From positions 558,001-622,000 of the forward strand of contig JASJFT010000001.1 in assembly GCA_030770425.1 (NCBI GenBank): DNA of 64,000 nucleotides, read 5' to 3'. Each line of letters opens with the position of its first letter. The first letter of the stretch is position 1. A model generated the notes under the pieces. It was not told the DNA's origin and searched no databases. It saw only the letters and a list, made by a program, of their open reading frames with translations. Origin of the DNA: Darksidea phi. Its lineage: Eukaryota > Ascomycota > Dothideomycetes > Pleosporales > Lentitheciaceae. A program made the position numbers and the translations under genes. Shown in pieces: positions 37,060-48,820 of the stretch.

Positions 37060-37603
37060 GCCTTGACTTCAAGGCATTGTCCACGGAGTTAGGAGGACTG
37101 GGGATGTTTCCGCCATTGGGTGACTGTCGACTGCTTGGGATCTGTATGGAAATGTGATGGGGTGTGATTGGAGGTGGTGGATGTTTCCTTTTCGGAAGAC
37201 ATGGGATACGGGCTTGGTGATGAGAAAAGGCGTTGGAGACTGGAGAGTGAGATGTTGATTAACTAGCTTTACTCTCGATGAATATTCTTTTCAACTCATT
37301 GTCGAGCCCAAGTGAACGGATCAAAGCTTCCTACCATTCCCGTATTCAAGCTTTAAGGTACTGATATCGACATTTTCAATCGTCCGAGCCTGAATATTCA
37401 GCCCAGTATTCAGGCATTCTTAGGGCATGCGTTACTCACGTTGACAGCCATGACATCGTAATTTTCATATATACCATTGAAGTCAATCAGCAAGCTCGTG
37501 CCACAGTGGCGATAGGATCCTCGTACCTGGAAGTTAGCCCGTTAGTATACGGAAACTAAAATTTTATCAAGTATATTTATAGCTGTTGGCAGTTGCCTGT
37601 AAT
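37060..37603. other. Intergenic
   Basis: 3' region of the small secreted protein gene; no supported gene. Confidence 0.35.
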
Positions 37604-37810
37604 ATGTTCCTACCCGAGGACCTATATGACGAGGATAGGCGTTTCATCGAGAGGCAGTTGTATTGTCTGCGTAGGCTGGAGGAGAAGCTTGTACAGGGAA
37701 GACAGTTGATGGCGTACGAGCTAACGTTCTTGGAGGGATACCAGAATGGGTGCCTGATGTGGAAGATGGAGCTAGTGGCCATGGTGGATACGATACGAAC
37801 GATGGTGTAG
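37604..37810 (+). CDS. Small hypothetical protein
   Basis: A 68-residue ATG frame with believable composition: FLPEDLYDEDRRFIERQLYCLRRLEEKLVQ, predicted helical, then LMAYELTFLEGY. No motif or signal peptide was found. The opposite strand is also open but Pro/Ser-rich and less convincing. It could be an exon of a larger gene, but no flanking exon was found. Confidence 0.35.
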   Translation: MFLPEDLYDEDRRFIERQLYCLRRLEEKLVQGRQLMAYELTFLEGYQNGCLMWKMELVAMVDTIRTMV

Positions 37811-38537
37811 GGCGTGGGGGGTCCGGCGTTGTCGGCGCGTTTGACTGTCTGCATGTATCATTAGTAAATTGGGGGGCCGTCATTGTAGGTGTTGATAGGT
37901 GTCGCATTTGGTGGGGTGCTTGGCGAACCAGACTTCTGTCATGTGACTGTAGGAGTTGCTAAGCCAAGGGATTGTGTTACGTCGGCGTCGTCAATGCGGT
38001 CTCGCTTTTTACGGGTAGCACTATACTGGGACAGGATTAGGTTCATGTCCATACTAGGTAAACGTTTACTTTCAACGTCCCCCATCGCTTTTATTTATGA
38101 TGTCAACCCTCCCATACATGGTACGTATCCAGAGGTTCGATATAACGAAGCTAATCAAGAACAGGCAAGCTTTTCAACAAGGATAGACTCCGCATATCAT
38201 TGATTGACTAGCCTATCGTGGTTAAGACTTCTTGTGAATCTCCAGCGTGGCATTGAAGTCAAGGACAATCTTGGGTCAGTACACGGTCGCATCATTTCCC
38301 TATCACTCTCGTCTTATTCGGGAATATGGACAGTTCGTCATCAGCCTTGCTACGGCTACTACGTACTATGTAGCTGAGTTTGAATAGGCCATCTTCCAAA
38401 CCTTCGTATCCTGGGCTAAGCTCCTCAGAGCCCCTCTGTATAATGTGGATGTAGTTGAATACCTGCGGTATTGGAAAATCCGGAGCTGGTCGTTCACTTC
38501 CTTTGAAGCTCTTTCCCCATGTATGCTCCCCTCACTT
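37811..38537. other. Intergenic
   Basis: No supported gene or repeat. Confidence 0.35.
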
Positions 38538-39975
38538 CTATGCCGACTCCTGGTCGGCGTCCGTTGGTGCGTTGTCGACTGGGATATGGTACAACCCGGG
38601 GTCCACCACCCACGGGTACATGTTCGAGTCTTTAAAGCTTGACCGATGCTTTAGAACGGCTTTGAGCACGTCGGTCACAAACTCAGCGCAGGTATCATCC
38701 GCGAGGGAGTCCAATATCCAGTCCGAATTAGCCTTCCAAGCCCAGAAATCCACTATTAGCTTCCTCATAGGCGAGGAAATCGGGGTCCCGTCGTAAATCA
38801 ATTTGTAGATGGTTCTGTGCGGTGCGCAATTGGTCTCCAGGCAGTAGTCCAGGGAAGCATCCATGACCGCGTTCTGGAAGACTGGGTCACATAGCTTCTC
38901 TCCAAGAACATACATCTGGCCTAAGTGCTGCCAGTTTGCGCAGTTCGACTTCGAGAGGTCCTCCGACTTCGAACTCCGAAAGGATACCGTCCTGGAGTAC
39001 AGCCATTGGACATATGACTTGAAGATGGCAGGACTCTCATCGCTGAGATCGATAGGCCTTGAGATCGAATCCGTCCATTCGGGTTTGACGACAGCTTGGA
39101 AGAAGCCGGAGGTGGCGCATAGGACGTTCTTGTGTACGTGGAAGATTTCAGAGGCGGAAATTTCAGAGGCGGAAGAGACCTCCTCTTCACGTCCCCAAGC
39201 CTGTCCAACTTGGATCATGATCGTGTCGCCCGAGATACTGAAAGATTAGACATGCCTCAAAGCACGAAGGGCAGGATTCATCTTACCTGGGTTGATCCGA
39301 GAAGTAGCCTTGGCTCTTCGATAGCCGAATGCGTTTCGCAGGCGGTGCGTCCCCTGCCATGCTGGATGCAAGCTGTGCGACGCTGCATGCAAGCTCTGCG
39401 TCCATCGCCGCCATTCTGGATGCAACTCTTACCATGAAGGATGAAGGCGGTGCAACTCTTGCCATGCTGGATGAAGACGGTGCATCTCTTACCATGCTGG
39501 ATGAAGGCGGTATATCTCTTGCCATGCTGGATAAAGGCGGTGCACCTCTTGCCATGCTGGATAAAGGCGGTGCATCTCTTACCATGCTGGATGAAGGCGG
39601 TGCATCTCTTGCCATGCTGGATGAAGGCGGTGCATCTCTTGCCATGCTGGATAAAGGCGGTGCACCTCTTGCCATGCTGGATGAAGGCGGTGCATCTCTT
39701 GCCATGCTGGATGAAGGCGGTACACCTCTTGCCATGCTGGATGAAGGCGGTACACCTCTTGCCATGCTGGATAAAGGCGGTGCATCTCTTACCATGCTGG
39801 ATAAAGGCGGTGCATCTCTTGCCATGCTGGATAAAGGCGGTACATCTCTTACTATGCTGGATGAAGGCGGTGCATCTCTTGCCATGCTGGATGAAGGCGG
39901 TACATCTCTTGCCATGCTGGATGAAGGCGGTGCGTCTCTTGCCATGCTGGATGAAGGCGGTGCGTCCGTTAGCAT
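38538..39975 (-). CDS. BTB/POZ protein with a minisatellite-encoded N-terminal repeat domain
   Basis: Two exons (39975-39287 and 39237-38538) joined by a 49-bp intron with GTAAGA donor and CTTTCAG acceptor give 462 residues in frame. The joined sequence reads GYFSDQPSISGDTIMIQVG, restoring the first BTB strand, then FHVHKNVLCATSGFF, KPEWTDS, IDLSDESP, YVQWLYSR and GQMYVLGEKL. The N-terminus is about 18 tandem ten-residue units of the type RDAPPSSSMA, followed by a short PPAKRIRLSK nuclear-signal-like stretch. Fungal BTB proteins of this size are abundant and mostly uncharacterised. The ATG at 39975 sits at the edge of the array, so an upstream exon is possible. Same family as the BTB gene at 649. 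Confidence 0.72.
39430..39969. repeat. 30-bp minisatellite, about 18 copies
   Basis: Head-to-tail units of exactly 30 bp, in register with the sequence for over 500 bp. Units differ at a few positions, mostly transitions. The array is exon sequence of the BTB gene on the minus strand, and the unit length keeps every reading frame intact. More diverged partial units extend left towards 39350. Confidence 0.95.
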
Positions 39976-40202
39976 CGTGGCCGCAGCGTAGATTGTGGTG
40001 CGAGCTATCACTTATAGCTTTAGCCAAGCGCAGCGCGCGATTGAACGGGAGGTGAAGCGAGTGAAGTTTGCACCTTCTCGCGAGGATCCAGCTTAGCTGT
40101 CAGGACTGGGTAACTGTAGGCAGTGTAAGGATCAGAATCGATGCTCATGAACAGACAGAAGCATTCTGGTGTAGACGAGACGAATCTCTACCCCGCACGG
40201 GT

Positions 40203-41536
40203 CAGCCCCTCCCCCAGGAGCTTGGGCCACTACCCGGCGTGACGTCACGTTGGCTCCTGGGCTGGCTGTGTTTTTCGTGATTCTAATCACGTCATTGTGT
40301 TTCAATATTTCGACATCTCACGCAACAGCACAGGCAGCGACTATACGCTATACTAAAGCCATCTACAACATGCCCCCACAACGCTCGTTCGGTACAGAAA
40401 TTAGCGGAAATCGTCGCCCTAATGGAGAGCTATCTATCGACGCGCGCAACAGTATTATTTCGAAATCTGAGGCTGGCGCAGCCACGAGAGAGCTCGCGGC
40501 TGAGTTCGGCGTCGCATCACAAACTATTCGAAACACCCTTCGCAGATACAGCAAAACAGGCAGCAACGCCTCACGCCCTCGCTCTGGCAGGCCTTCCATC
40601 CTTACTGAGAGGGAGAAGAGAACGCTATTACGCCATGCCCGAAAAACCCCAAAGATTCAGTATAAACAGCTTATCGAGGAAGCCCACCTGGAGAAGGACT
40701 ACTCCCAGCGTACAATCTATAGGGCATTGAAAAATGAGGATATCACCAACTTCAGGGCAGCCAGACGGCCTAAAATCAGTAGGGCTACCGCTCAGAAACG
40801 CCTAGAGTTCTGCCGCGAGCACAGAGATTTCGATTGGCGTCAGCTCACGTTTCGGTTCTCAGATGAGTGCTCAGTTCAGAAGACAATAGGCCAAAATACT
40901 GAGTGGGTCTTCCGATACCCATGGGAGAAATCGAACCCTAGGATGATTACAGAGCAGATGGTGTGGGCGAGTATATGGATCGATTCTAGAGGGCGTACTC
41001 AGAGATCTCCACTCGTTATCATGAATAGGGACCCCAGCTCAGCTTATAACGGCTATTCGGCTAATAGCTATATTGAGGCCCTCGAGGAAGGCCTCCTGCC
41101 TAGCTATCAGCCAGGAGAGCGCTTCATGATGGATAACGCGCGTATATACACGGCCCAAAGGACCTCGGAGTTCCTAATGGATCACGGGATTTGGACTATT
41201 GATTTCCCCCCCTATTCACCAGACCTCAACCCTATCGGACACCTCTGGTGGGCCCTTAAAAGGCTACTCCAGAAGCACTACCCTCATCTATCAACTCGTG
41301 GCCGCAGCCAGGAGGAGTGGGATCAGTTCTGTGAGGCCTTGAAGGACTGTTGGCGCAGGATCCCTACAAAACAGATTCGTACCCTCATTTTGAGTATGCC
41401 GCATCGAATTCGAGCTGTACAGGCTGCGCGTGGCTATCAGACGAAATATTGAGCAGGTATTACCCTGAAAAAGACCAAAAAGCCATGTATTTACTATATA
41501 TATCACTATTGTGGGGTGGTTGTTGATGGGGGCTGA
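40203..41536 (+). mobile_element. Tc1/mariner-type DNA transposon
   Basis: The left end begins CAGCCCCTCC (40203), the first 37 bases of which recur at 20481. The right end near 41536 reads GGGGGCTGA, complementary to TCAGCCCC at the left, so short imperfect terminal inverted repeats of about 8-10 bp can be seen. The full transposase frame lies inside. Clear TA target duplications are not visible at these boundaries, so the ends may be a few bases off. Confidence 0.75.
40370..41452 (+). CDS. Tc1/mariner transposase with third catalytic residue replaced
   Basis: An intact frame of 360 residues from the ATG at 40370; the open frame extends upstream only with a non-ATG start. The N-terminus has paired helix-turn-helix motifs (ATRELAAEFGVASQTIRNTLRRY and TQ-like SQRTIYRAL). 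The DDE domain reads RFSDECSVQ (Asp165), MMDNARIYTA (Asp255) and PPYSPDLNPIGHLWWALK. The third acidic residue, expected 34 residues after Asp255, is Gly290 (codon GGA) instead of Glu. The family needs this residue for metal-dependent strand cleavage, so the protein is predicted inactive although otherwise complete. No stop codons or frameshifts are present. Confidence 0.9.
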   Translation: MPPQRSFGTEISGNRRPNGELSIDARNSIISKSEAGAATRELAAEFGVASQTIRNTLRRYSKTGSNASRPRSGRPSILTEREKRTLLRHARKTPKIQYKQLIEEAHLEKDYSQRTIYRALKNEDITNFRAARRPKISRATAQKRLEFCREHRDFDWRQLTFRFSDECSVQKTIGQNTEWVFRYPWEKSNPRMITEQMVWASIWIDSRGRTQRSPLVIMNRDPSSAYNGYSANSYIEALEEGLLPSYQPGERFMMDNARIYTAQRTSEFLMDHGIWTIDFPPYSPDLNPIGHLWWALKRLLQKHYPHLSTRGRSQEEWDQFCEALKDCWRRIPTKQIRTLILSMPHRIRAVQAARGYQTKY

Positions 41537-42292
41537 TCCGCTTCCGAATTCAGGATAGGCCTTCGGCAAACAGACTTTTGTCCTAGTACTGTATCTCCCA
41601 TTAAATAGTATTAGGCCGCTCTACGAAGGAGCGCATTTGTCCCGAGCCACCTTGGTGCTAGATCTCCTTATTATTGCCGCCTGCAAAATGAATGTGCCAC
41701 TTGCTGGGTGGTGACGGCGCATTGGGGGCGTATGTAAAGCCTTATGAGCTAAGAGCGGCCTTGCATACGCTCTTAACACGCCGTGAATGCGTTGCCACTA
41801 TCTACTACGGTAGCATTGACACATTCCTTTTGCAAGGCACCAATGATACCGTCTCTACCGCTATATTACAACGTATATTAATTTGCAAAGATAGCAGACT
41901 CTAGCAGATGAAACATGTGGTCTTTTCAGAACCATTGCTTTAGTATTCCAGAAAAGCGGCTTCATTAAAGATACCCATCCGCCTTCACCGAACCGTGTCG
42001 ACATACACCCCAAAGGCGCACAGATCTCGAAGGACAAGGACCGCAGAAGAAAAGGTTATCTTGAGGAGGCTTCCAAAGCTGGTCACAATAGAATATATAT
42101 ATCTCTAAGACAAAACTGGCCGCAGTGCGCTATTTGACTCAGCTATGTATATCTTGTGCTGTCTAGTACCGTACATATTCTATTAACACATGGTCTCGAA
42201 TAGGCTTCTTCAACCACCCCTCTCTAGCCTGGTGCGCAAATATGCAAAAAGTCCTATATACAAGCATGTCTCGCTCTACTTCTCTTCCTCCC
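41537..42292. other. Intergenic right of the transposon
   Basis: AT-rich in part; a plus frame at 41692-41904 has no motif. No gene called. Confidence 0.35.
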
Positions 42293-45200
42293 TCAGTCCT
42301 CATTGCTAACCATAGCCTCCCTCTCCCTACAGACCACACAACCCTTGCCCACTGCGCTCTTGATAACATGCGCATGCGCTACCTTCGCTCCCACACTTCT
42401 GCTCCATCGCCCATCGCCCTCGAGCGCATCATCAGCTAGCTGCCGCTGTAGTGTGGACGCCAAGCTCGCGCTAGCACTAGTTTTGGGTAGTAGGCAGGCG
42501 AGATGGAAGACATGGCCACATGCAAAGCCGACAAGCGTGTCGCGAGACAGTGGAATCGGTCCGTCGGTGATCGCTTCTTCCTCTGCGGTGGGGAGCGTAA
42601 ATGGTCGGCGGCAACCTGTGCAGTGTCCGAGCGGTGCTTCGCCTTCTGGGGCTTGAGGGGGTGTCGGATCAACATGAAGACCGCCTTGAGTCGATGTTGC
42701 TGCTGTCGTCGTATCGTCTTTCTGTACTTTGGCGGCGGTAGTGGGATTTACACCCTTCGTCCTGACCTCGACTTCCTTTCCAAGTCTGTTACCTTTGCCT
42801 CCATCTGGCAGCTTATTCTCTAAGGCGTCAGATTCGTCATCGCAAGGTATGACTTCGAATTTGACGGCTCTCTTCTGTCCTGCACGGAGCGTGTCCATGC
42901 CCGTCGCGACTTCACCCCTTAACACCCTTGCTACTCCTTCAGATATCGAATGCTGGATTTCGTATTCCCGAACCATGTGACCAATGCCGTCTCTTAGGCC
43001 TTCGATTTCTAGGCCCTCGGGGATGCGGCGGACAAGTTGTATTGGATCAATGGCAGTACCGACTTCTTCAAGCAGACCACGGATGAAGTGTGGCTTGTCC
43101 ATAGAATATTCAAGCAGGTCGTTCCATAAGTCAGTGTCATCTTGTTCTTTGGCGAAGGAGATCGCGAAGCTGACGTCAGAAAGCCTTTCAATGATAAGGT
43201 AGAGGGCACGTTTTGTTTGTCCGGTTTTAGACAGGATGTGCCTAGAGATATGTTAGCCATTCATCGCTTGAGGATGTCAGCCACCAAGGGCACATACACT
43301 AGCTCTGGGATGTACTCCCTCTTCTCACATATAGCGGTCGCTTTACCGAGATCGTAGCTCTGTGAATCGCGCAGGTACTTGATGAGAAGCTCGCGGTCAT
43401 ACTCTGCAAAGAGTTCTACCATGAGGTCGGCAAACTCCTCTGCTATGTGCTTTCCATCGACAGCAATACGTCCTGCGGTAACGCGTTCTTTTGCAGTCTT
43501 GCCTTTACGTTCTTGACTTTCGGGCTTCCACAATGTCCTCAGGTAAAAGAACAGAAAAGGCTGGAAAGATGTGCCCTTTTCTTGTAGCTGCGTGACGACG
43601 TCGTACGCAGGCACATTGCCACGGCACGCTTCGTCGACAAGGACGCCGACAGCCTCTGAAGACGATTCCTCCAACTCGGTCAATGAAGCGGTTTCCATCT
43701 GCTCCTTCGAGACGCGCAGCAGAATGAACCCTGGGATATCTTCCCGTACAGCTTCTACTAGGTGAAAATCCCGGATGAGCGCCATCGCAGCGTCGGCGTT
43801 TTGAAGACGAATGTAGCACCTTAAAGCTTCTCTTTGACGACCGTCGGCGAGGTAAAGCTTGGCCAATGCATCCTGTAGTATCCGCCAATCTCTGCCCTGC
43901 TCGTCACCTTCTATCGAGTCTTCGGTTACATCGCCGGCTGACAATTTACTTTTGATGGCTTCGATTACACTGTTGATGTCGAAGAGCTCAGGGTCCCAAT
44001 CTTCGAGTAGATGCTTGAACCGTATTCGATCGTGAATGATGTAATGTCCAAGTACAACTTCATATACGAGCGATGGCAATGGCGGTTGCATCTGTTTTTT
44101 CGGGATATAAGGCGCGATCTCGTTGAAATGGTTCGTCTGGGCGAATTTCCAAACCCAATGCTCCCATCGTTGCGAGGTACCCAGGACACGACCAGCAACT
44201 TTGCCGGCCTGTTTCCAGTCACCAGCACCTACTAGTTGCTGCACCCAAAGATCTCCGATGCGTCTCTTTTCCTTTTCGGCTGCGGAATTTTGATTGGTTC
44301 GAGCGGCGGATACTGTTGTTTGGGATACATTCTCATCAGCAAAAAATTCCTGCAGACTACCCTGTTTTTGCGATGGAGTGCTCGTCGGAGAAGCTTCAGG
44401 AGGTAGATAAGTCGTGGATGTAACAATCTCTGGGTGATCATCGATGAGCTCCCATGCGTCTTTGAAATTTTCATGCTCCACCTCCCAATTGAAGTGATCC
44501 GTTAAATCTCGTTTAACGGCCAACACACAGTCATAGGGGCTCTGGATGAACACCTTCAGCCCAGGGCCGGCGGCATTAGGATGCACCTGCAAGTGTCGTT
44601 TCCCGGGGATTGACGCATTTCCGACACCTGCAGATGACACAGATGATGCGTTCTTCAGCTCTGCGCTGCTTGGCATGCTGATAGCACTTGCCCCAGAGCT
44701 GAAAATGCGAGCCGCGCTGAGACCAGCGTCCCAGATGCCTCCTCCGATCGCCTCAAGGGCACCTCTTTGCGCTGGAGTCATCGTCTTTGGATGTGGCACA
44801 TACAGAGTGCTCAGGTGATAATCAGCAGCGGAGAGATTCTCGAATCTGCTCACGGTTAAGGAATCTACTTCGACCTCGTCAGACGTTGCGGCATCGATCA
44901 GCTTGAGCTCGGGAGAAAGCCCGTTATTCCGCCGATGCATCCCTCGTCGCGGGGTGGTGTCAGTTGCAGCGATGGGATTGTCGTCGTCATCACGCGTCCG
45001 ATATGCAAGCACAAGAAGTAAGGAAGGGGTATAGAGCGATATGCCAGAAACAATGCAGTCATCGAATCGAAGGCTAGACGTCGTTAGCGGACCCTTGTGC
45101 GACAACTAATGGCGGGACTTACAAATGAACAATCTCAGCGCTGCCCACGGATCTCTCGCCCACGTCTTTGCCAGTCCCAGCGCCACCGGGATCGACATGG

Positions 45201-46542
45201 ACGATCCAAGCGGCATCTCCCCAGCCAATTACCAACTTCTCGAGCTTGTTTTTCTTCTTGACCCCTTTGCCGCTGCCTACATGAATTCCATGCTTTCCAT
45301 GTTTGTCTGCCCGGTGATGCGGTAAAGTAGCGTCCGACTTTTCGGTAGCATGGCTGCCATTTAGGCTGATGATCGAGTCGTCGTCCGATTCCAGTCGGTT
45401 GTCATCGACCCATTCTATGCGTGCTTTCCACACCCCAGCCATGTCTTCCCAGATGCGACGATTTGGCTTGTCCACAAAGCCTATTCTCTTCCATGCAGCT
45501 TCGGAGTCAGCACCATCCAGGTGCACGTTGGTCCGCATAATGCGAATGCCGTGCTCGTTAGCCCAAGCTACGTATTTTCCAGAAAGAGACCATTTGATGG
45601 TGTTGATGATGCCCTCTCCGGAGTGCAGAATAGTGTCTCGACCCGAATTGCTCCCCAGTCCAATCGCTCCAAGCCATCCCTGGGCAGCCTGAGATGCGTG
45701 ACTAGTGTTCGCATTTGATCGGACACCAGCTTGACCGCCAGCAGTGAGTATGAGCTCCCCAGCCAAACCACCCGAGAGGTACTGCCGATCTGACTTGTAC
45801 TCTGGCGAGAGGGCCACGGCCTGTACTGGACGGGCAAAGTTGCGAAGCGTGACGTCCTTGGGGTCGATCAACGAAGACACGCAGACATGGCCATCAATCG
45901 AAGAGGAAGCAATGTATATTTGATTCGATGGTATCACAGGCACGGGCGGCTGGCGCGGCGTTCGGGGAGACGAGGTATGCCCGGGCGGCGCATGAGCTTG
46001 CTTGATGGGAGTGGTCGAGCCCTCCACACCTCTGTTGGGTGAGTTCGTCTGGAGGGTGGGCAAGGGAGGCGGAAAAGGTGATATGGAGAGCGAAGTCACT
46101 GAGGCGGATGGGTGCGCATTGTAGGTACGGAGGGGTTGGAACGAGGGGACGGTCAGGATGTGCTGTTGGAGTCAGCAACCACATCACAAAGCTTCGGAGC
46201 TCGACGAAGACTCACGATATTGCCATTATGGGTACCTACGATCTACCTAGAATTCAGCATGTGTTTTGCGACGGGTCACGGCTCAAGGCCTGGGAGCATA
46301 TGAAGTACCATTTTGTCGCTGGCAACCATGAACGTGCTCGTCGCGTCGCCATTCCTATACACAGGTCCTAGACTCGCCGTCAAGCGGGAGTACTTGAGCT
46401 TCGGCTCCTCGTCCGGCTCGTCATCGTTGTCTTCCTCCGAGTCCTGCTCGACACTGGGCTCGCCATTGCTCGCGGGGCGCTGGAGACGGGCGTCATGGTG
46501 GGTGGTCGCGTTGACGTCGTCTTCGTTTGACGCGGCAGCCAT
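42293..46542 (-). CDS. vps41: VPS41, HOPS complex subunit
   Basis: Five exons (46542-46309, 46242-46216, 46162-45123, 45073-43298, 43241-42293) close in frame at 1341 residues. An acidic N-terminus leads into LKYSRLTASLGPVYRNGDATSTFMVASDK and IVGTHNGNIHILTVPSFQPLRTYNAH, the start of the WD40 propeller (to about residue 600, with GEGIINTIKW and LVIGWGDAAWIVHV). A clathrin-heavy-chain-repeat solenoid follows (REYIPELVHILSKTGQTKRALYLIIERL, FAKEQDDTDLWNDLLEYSMDKPHFIRGLLE). The C-terminal RING-H2 has CTGC, CGHVFH and CVVC, about residues 1229-1331. As part of HOPS it tethers membranes at the vacuole. The start has a strong Kozak context (GCCATGG). Head-to-head with the gene at 46779. Confidence 0.95.
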
Positions 46543-46778
46543 GGCGGATGCATGGGCTGCCGAGGGCGTGGTGGACGCCTGCACAGCTCCGGCGTAGTTG
46601 ACGTGTGAAGCTCGGTGGTGCTTCTCTGACCGACTGACGCCCAATGATGTCGCGCCAAGCCGCCTTGCCTCGGAATCGGAACCTCGCCTCTTTTCGCAGA
46701 GACTACGTAGAATATCTGACTCTTCCAGCTGTGTGATTGCTCTCAGAGCATGATGAATACGACACCCCGCGCACGGCG
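46543..46778. promoter_or_regulatory. Shared divergent promoter, VPS41 / RMND1-like
   Basis: 236 bp separate the two start codons of these oppositely oriented genes. A CCAAT-type motif lies at about 46640. Shared control is inferred from spacing alone. Confidence 0.5.
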
Positions 46779-48214
46779 ATGACTCTCTTCCGGCCCGATG
46801 TACTGGTATGCTTGACTAGGAGCATTGCTCCTGCAATACGCACAACCGCACGTCGAAGTGCATGTCGAGTGCCATCATCGGCACCATGGCACAATTCCGT
46901 CCGACCCTTCGCTTCTACTCGAGCGATACAAAAGAAGATCGTCGACTTTACGCAGATACAAGAGCTAGCACCAGAGACTCTGCCGAAAGACCAAACTGCT
47001 CCAGAAGCTCGGAAAGAGCAGCCCAAAGGACCAAGAAAAAACGCGGGCAAGACATCGTCACTTAGAAGAGTGGCTGTAGAGGCGCAACAGTCGAGAGGCT
47101 TCGTGAAAGGACGTGGCAGTAGACGCTTCGTGGATCCAGGTGTCGACACAAAGGTATGGATAAGAAATGAGGAGGCTACAGAGAGATTTTGACCTGGAAT
47201 TAGACCGTCACAGCCTACTGTGCGGCGGAAACGTACAACATCTCTTCCGCTGCCCGCCTAGTTAAGGCTCAAGAATACGAGCTCGACCCTTTTCAGACCG
47301 GATTATATCCTCAGGTCATCCACCTGCAGACTCGGGAGAAGCCGTCCGAAGTAAAGGACTTCCAGCAGGGAGACATCTTCATCTTTCCTTCAGGAACCGT
47401 TGTCACATGGAACGTACGCGAACGAGAAGCATTGCATCTGGTGAACCGTGTTCTACCTACAGCGGCCGAAGGATCGCACTTAGACATGCTGGAAACAGAA
47501 GACCTAGAGTACCTTGAAGATCCAACGCGGGAGAGCAGCGAGGTCGTGGGCGACACTATAGTGCTTGGCACTAAAGCTGAAGCCTCCATAACCGAATCTC
47601 CCAAAGAACCCACAGCAGACGAGACTGAACAGCGGCATGAAGTTGATACCATTCTTGCTAAGATCGCCTTCTCCTCGGGCCTCGCTCGGTCTACCAAGCT
47701 TGCCGTCCTAGAGAGTTTGCTGAGCGCATACCAGCATTCGACCCGTGAGATCCCTATCATGCTTGCGAAGGGTGAAAATATGACTATCGGGAAGAAGAAA
47801 CTGCCTTTTACTCGCTCGTTCATCCTTCGGAAAACTGGAGAACTGCTCAACATCCGTGCGCAGCTCAATCTCTATTCCGAACTCACTGACTCCTTACCGG
47901 ACATATTTTGGGACAGTCGACACGAGCTAGGGCTAGAAGGGTACTACGAGCAGATGGGGCGTGCACTTGACGTGGGCGTTCGCATCAAAGTGTTGAACGA
48001 AAAGATCGGCTTCGCGCAGGAGATTGCCAGCGTTCTCCGGGAATCACTCAGCGAAAAGCATGGTCTTCGTTTGGAATGGGCCATCATTGCTCTGATTGCT
48101 GTCGAAGTGGTTCTGGAGTTCTACCGTCATTGGAACGACTCTGAAGAGCGCAAAGACCCGCGGAGCACGGAGTCGTTACTCCGCCAGTATCTGCTCAAGG
48201 CAGTTGGTGAGTAA
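46779..48214 (+). CDS. Mitochondrial RMND1/DUF155 family protein
   Basis: Two exons (46779-47153 and 47204-48214) give 461 residues. The start at MTLFRPDVLVCLTRSIAPAIRTTARRSA provides an Arg-rich, acid-poor mitochondrial presequence. The DUF155 domain begins VTAYCAAETYN and continues with FQQGDIFIFPSGTVVTWNV, TILAKIAFSSGLARSTKLAVLESLL, PFTRSFILRKTGELLNIRAQLNLYSELTDSLPDIFWD and the membrane helix LRLEWAIIALIAVEVVLEFY near the C-terminus. Yeast relatives (Mrx10/YDR282C) and human RMND1 sit in the inner membrane and support mitochondrial translation. That role is inferred here. Confidence 0.9.
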
Positions 48215-48820
48215 AAGTAAGATTTTGCATTTGTCAGATACCCCATTCAATGAAACATTTTTATCCATCTCGCTCAATCATCTAAGCTGCAACCCCGATG
48301 CCGCCATCTCTCGTTCACTATATTCGTGTCTTCTTACATTAGCCAGCCGGTTGCCCGATGCCTGACTATGAACGCTTGACCGGGTGCTTGAAAGTGGCAG
48401 GAGAACGCCAGTCAATAGTTTTGATATCCGCTAATCTGTGGCGGCCCAAAAGCCAGTCACTGATGGCTAACTAGCACAGCAGGCCATAGAGTCGGACAAC
48501 ATTGAAGAAGAGTAGCTAGAGATGGGTGGTCGGCCCAGACGGTCGCCGAGCAACGCGTGTTGTTCAAATACAGACCAGGCAGGTACGTCTAACTACTGCT
48601 TGGTACACCTTCTCCTGCCGACACTACCAAATAGCTATTCCTGGTCGGGATCTTGTACAGTTTCAATCTAGATCGGAGCAAGGTCGGGCCGGGTACTTGG
48701 TTGTATTGCTCCCACCTTCACCGCCAGAACCAGCTCTTGCATTCGACTCTGAGCTGTTTATTCGAGCGCCTCCAACTCTCTGCTCTGCACTCTATCTTAC
48801 CCACACCCTAACTTCCTTCG
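48215..48820. other. Intergenic
   Basis: 3' side of the RMND1-like gene and 5' side of the next gene; no additional gene seen. Confidence 0.4.

Noticed and set aside
39278..40055. Alternative-frame long ORFs across the minisatellite as genes
   Set aside because: They exist because the 30-bp unit has no stops; only the RDAPPSSSMA frame splices in frame to the BTB exon.
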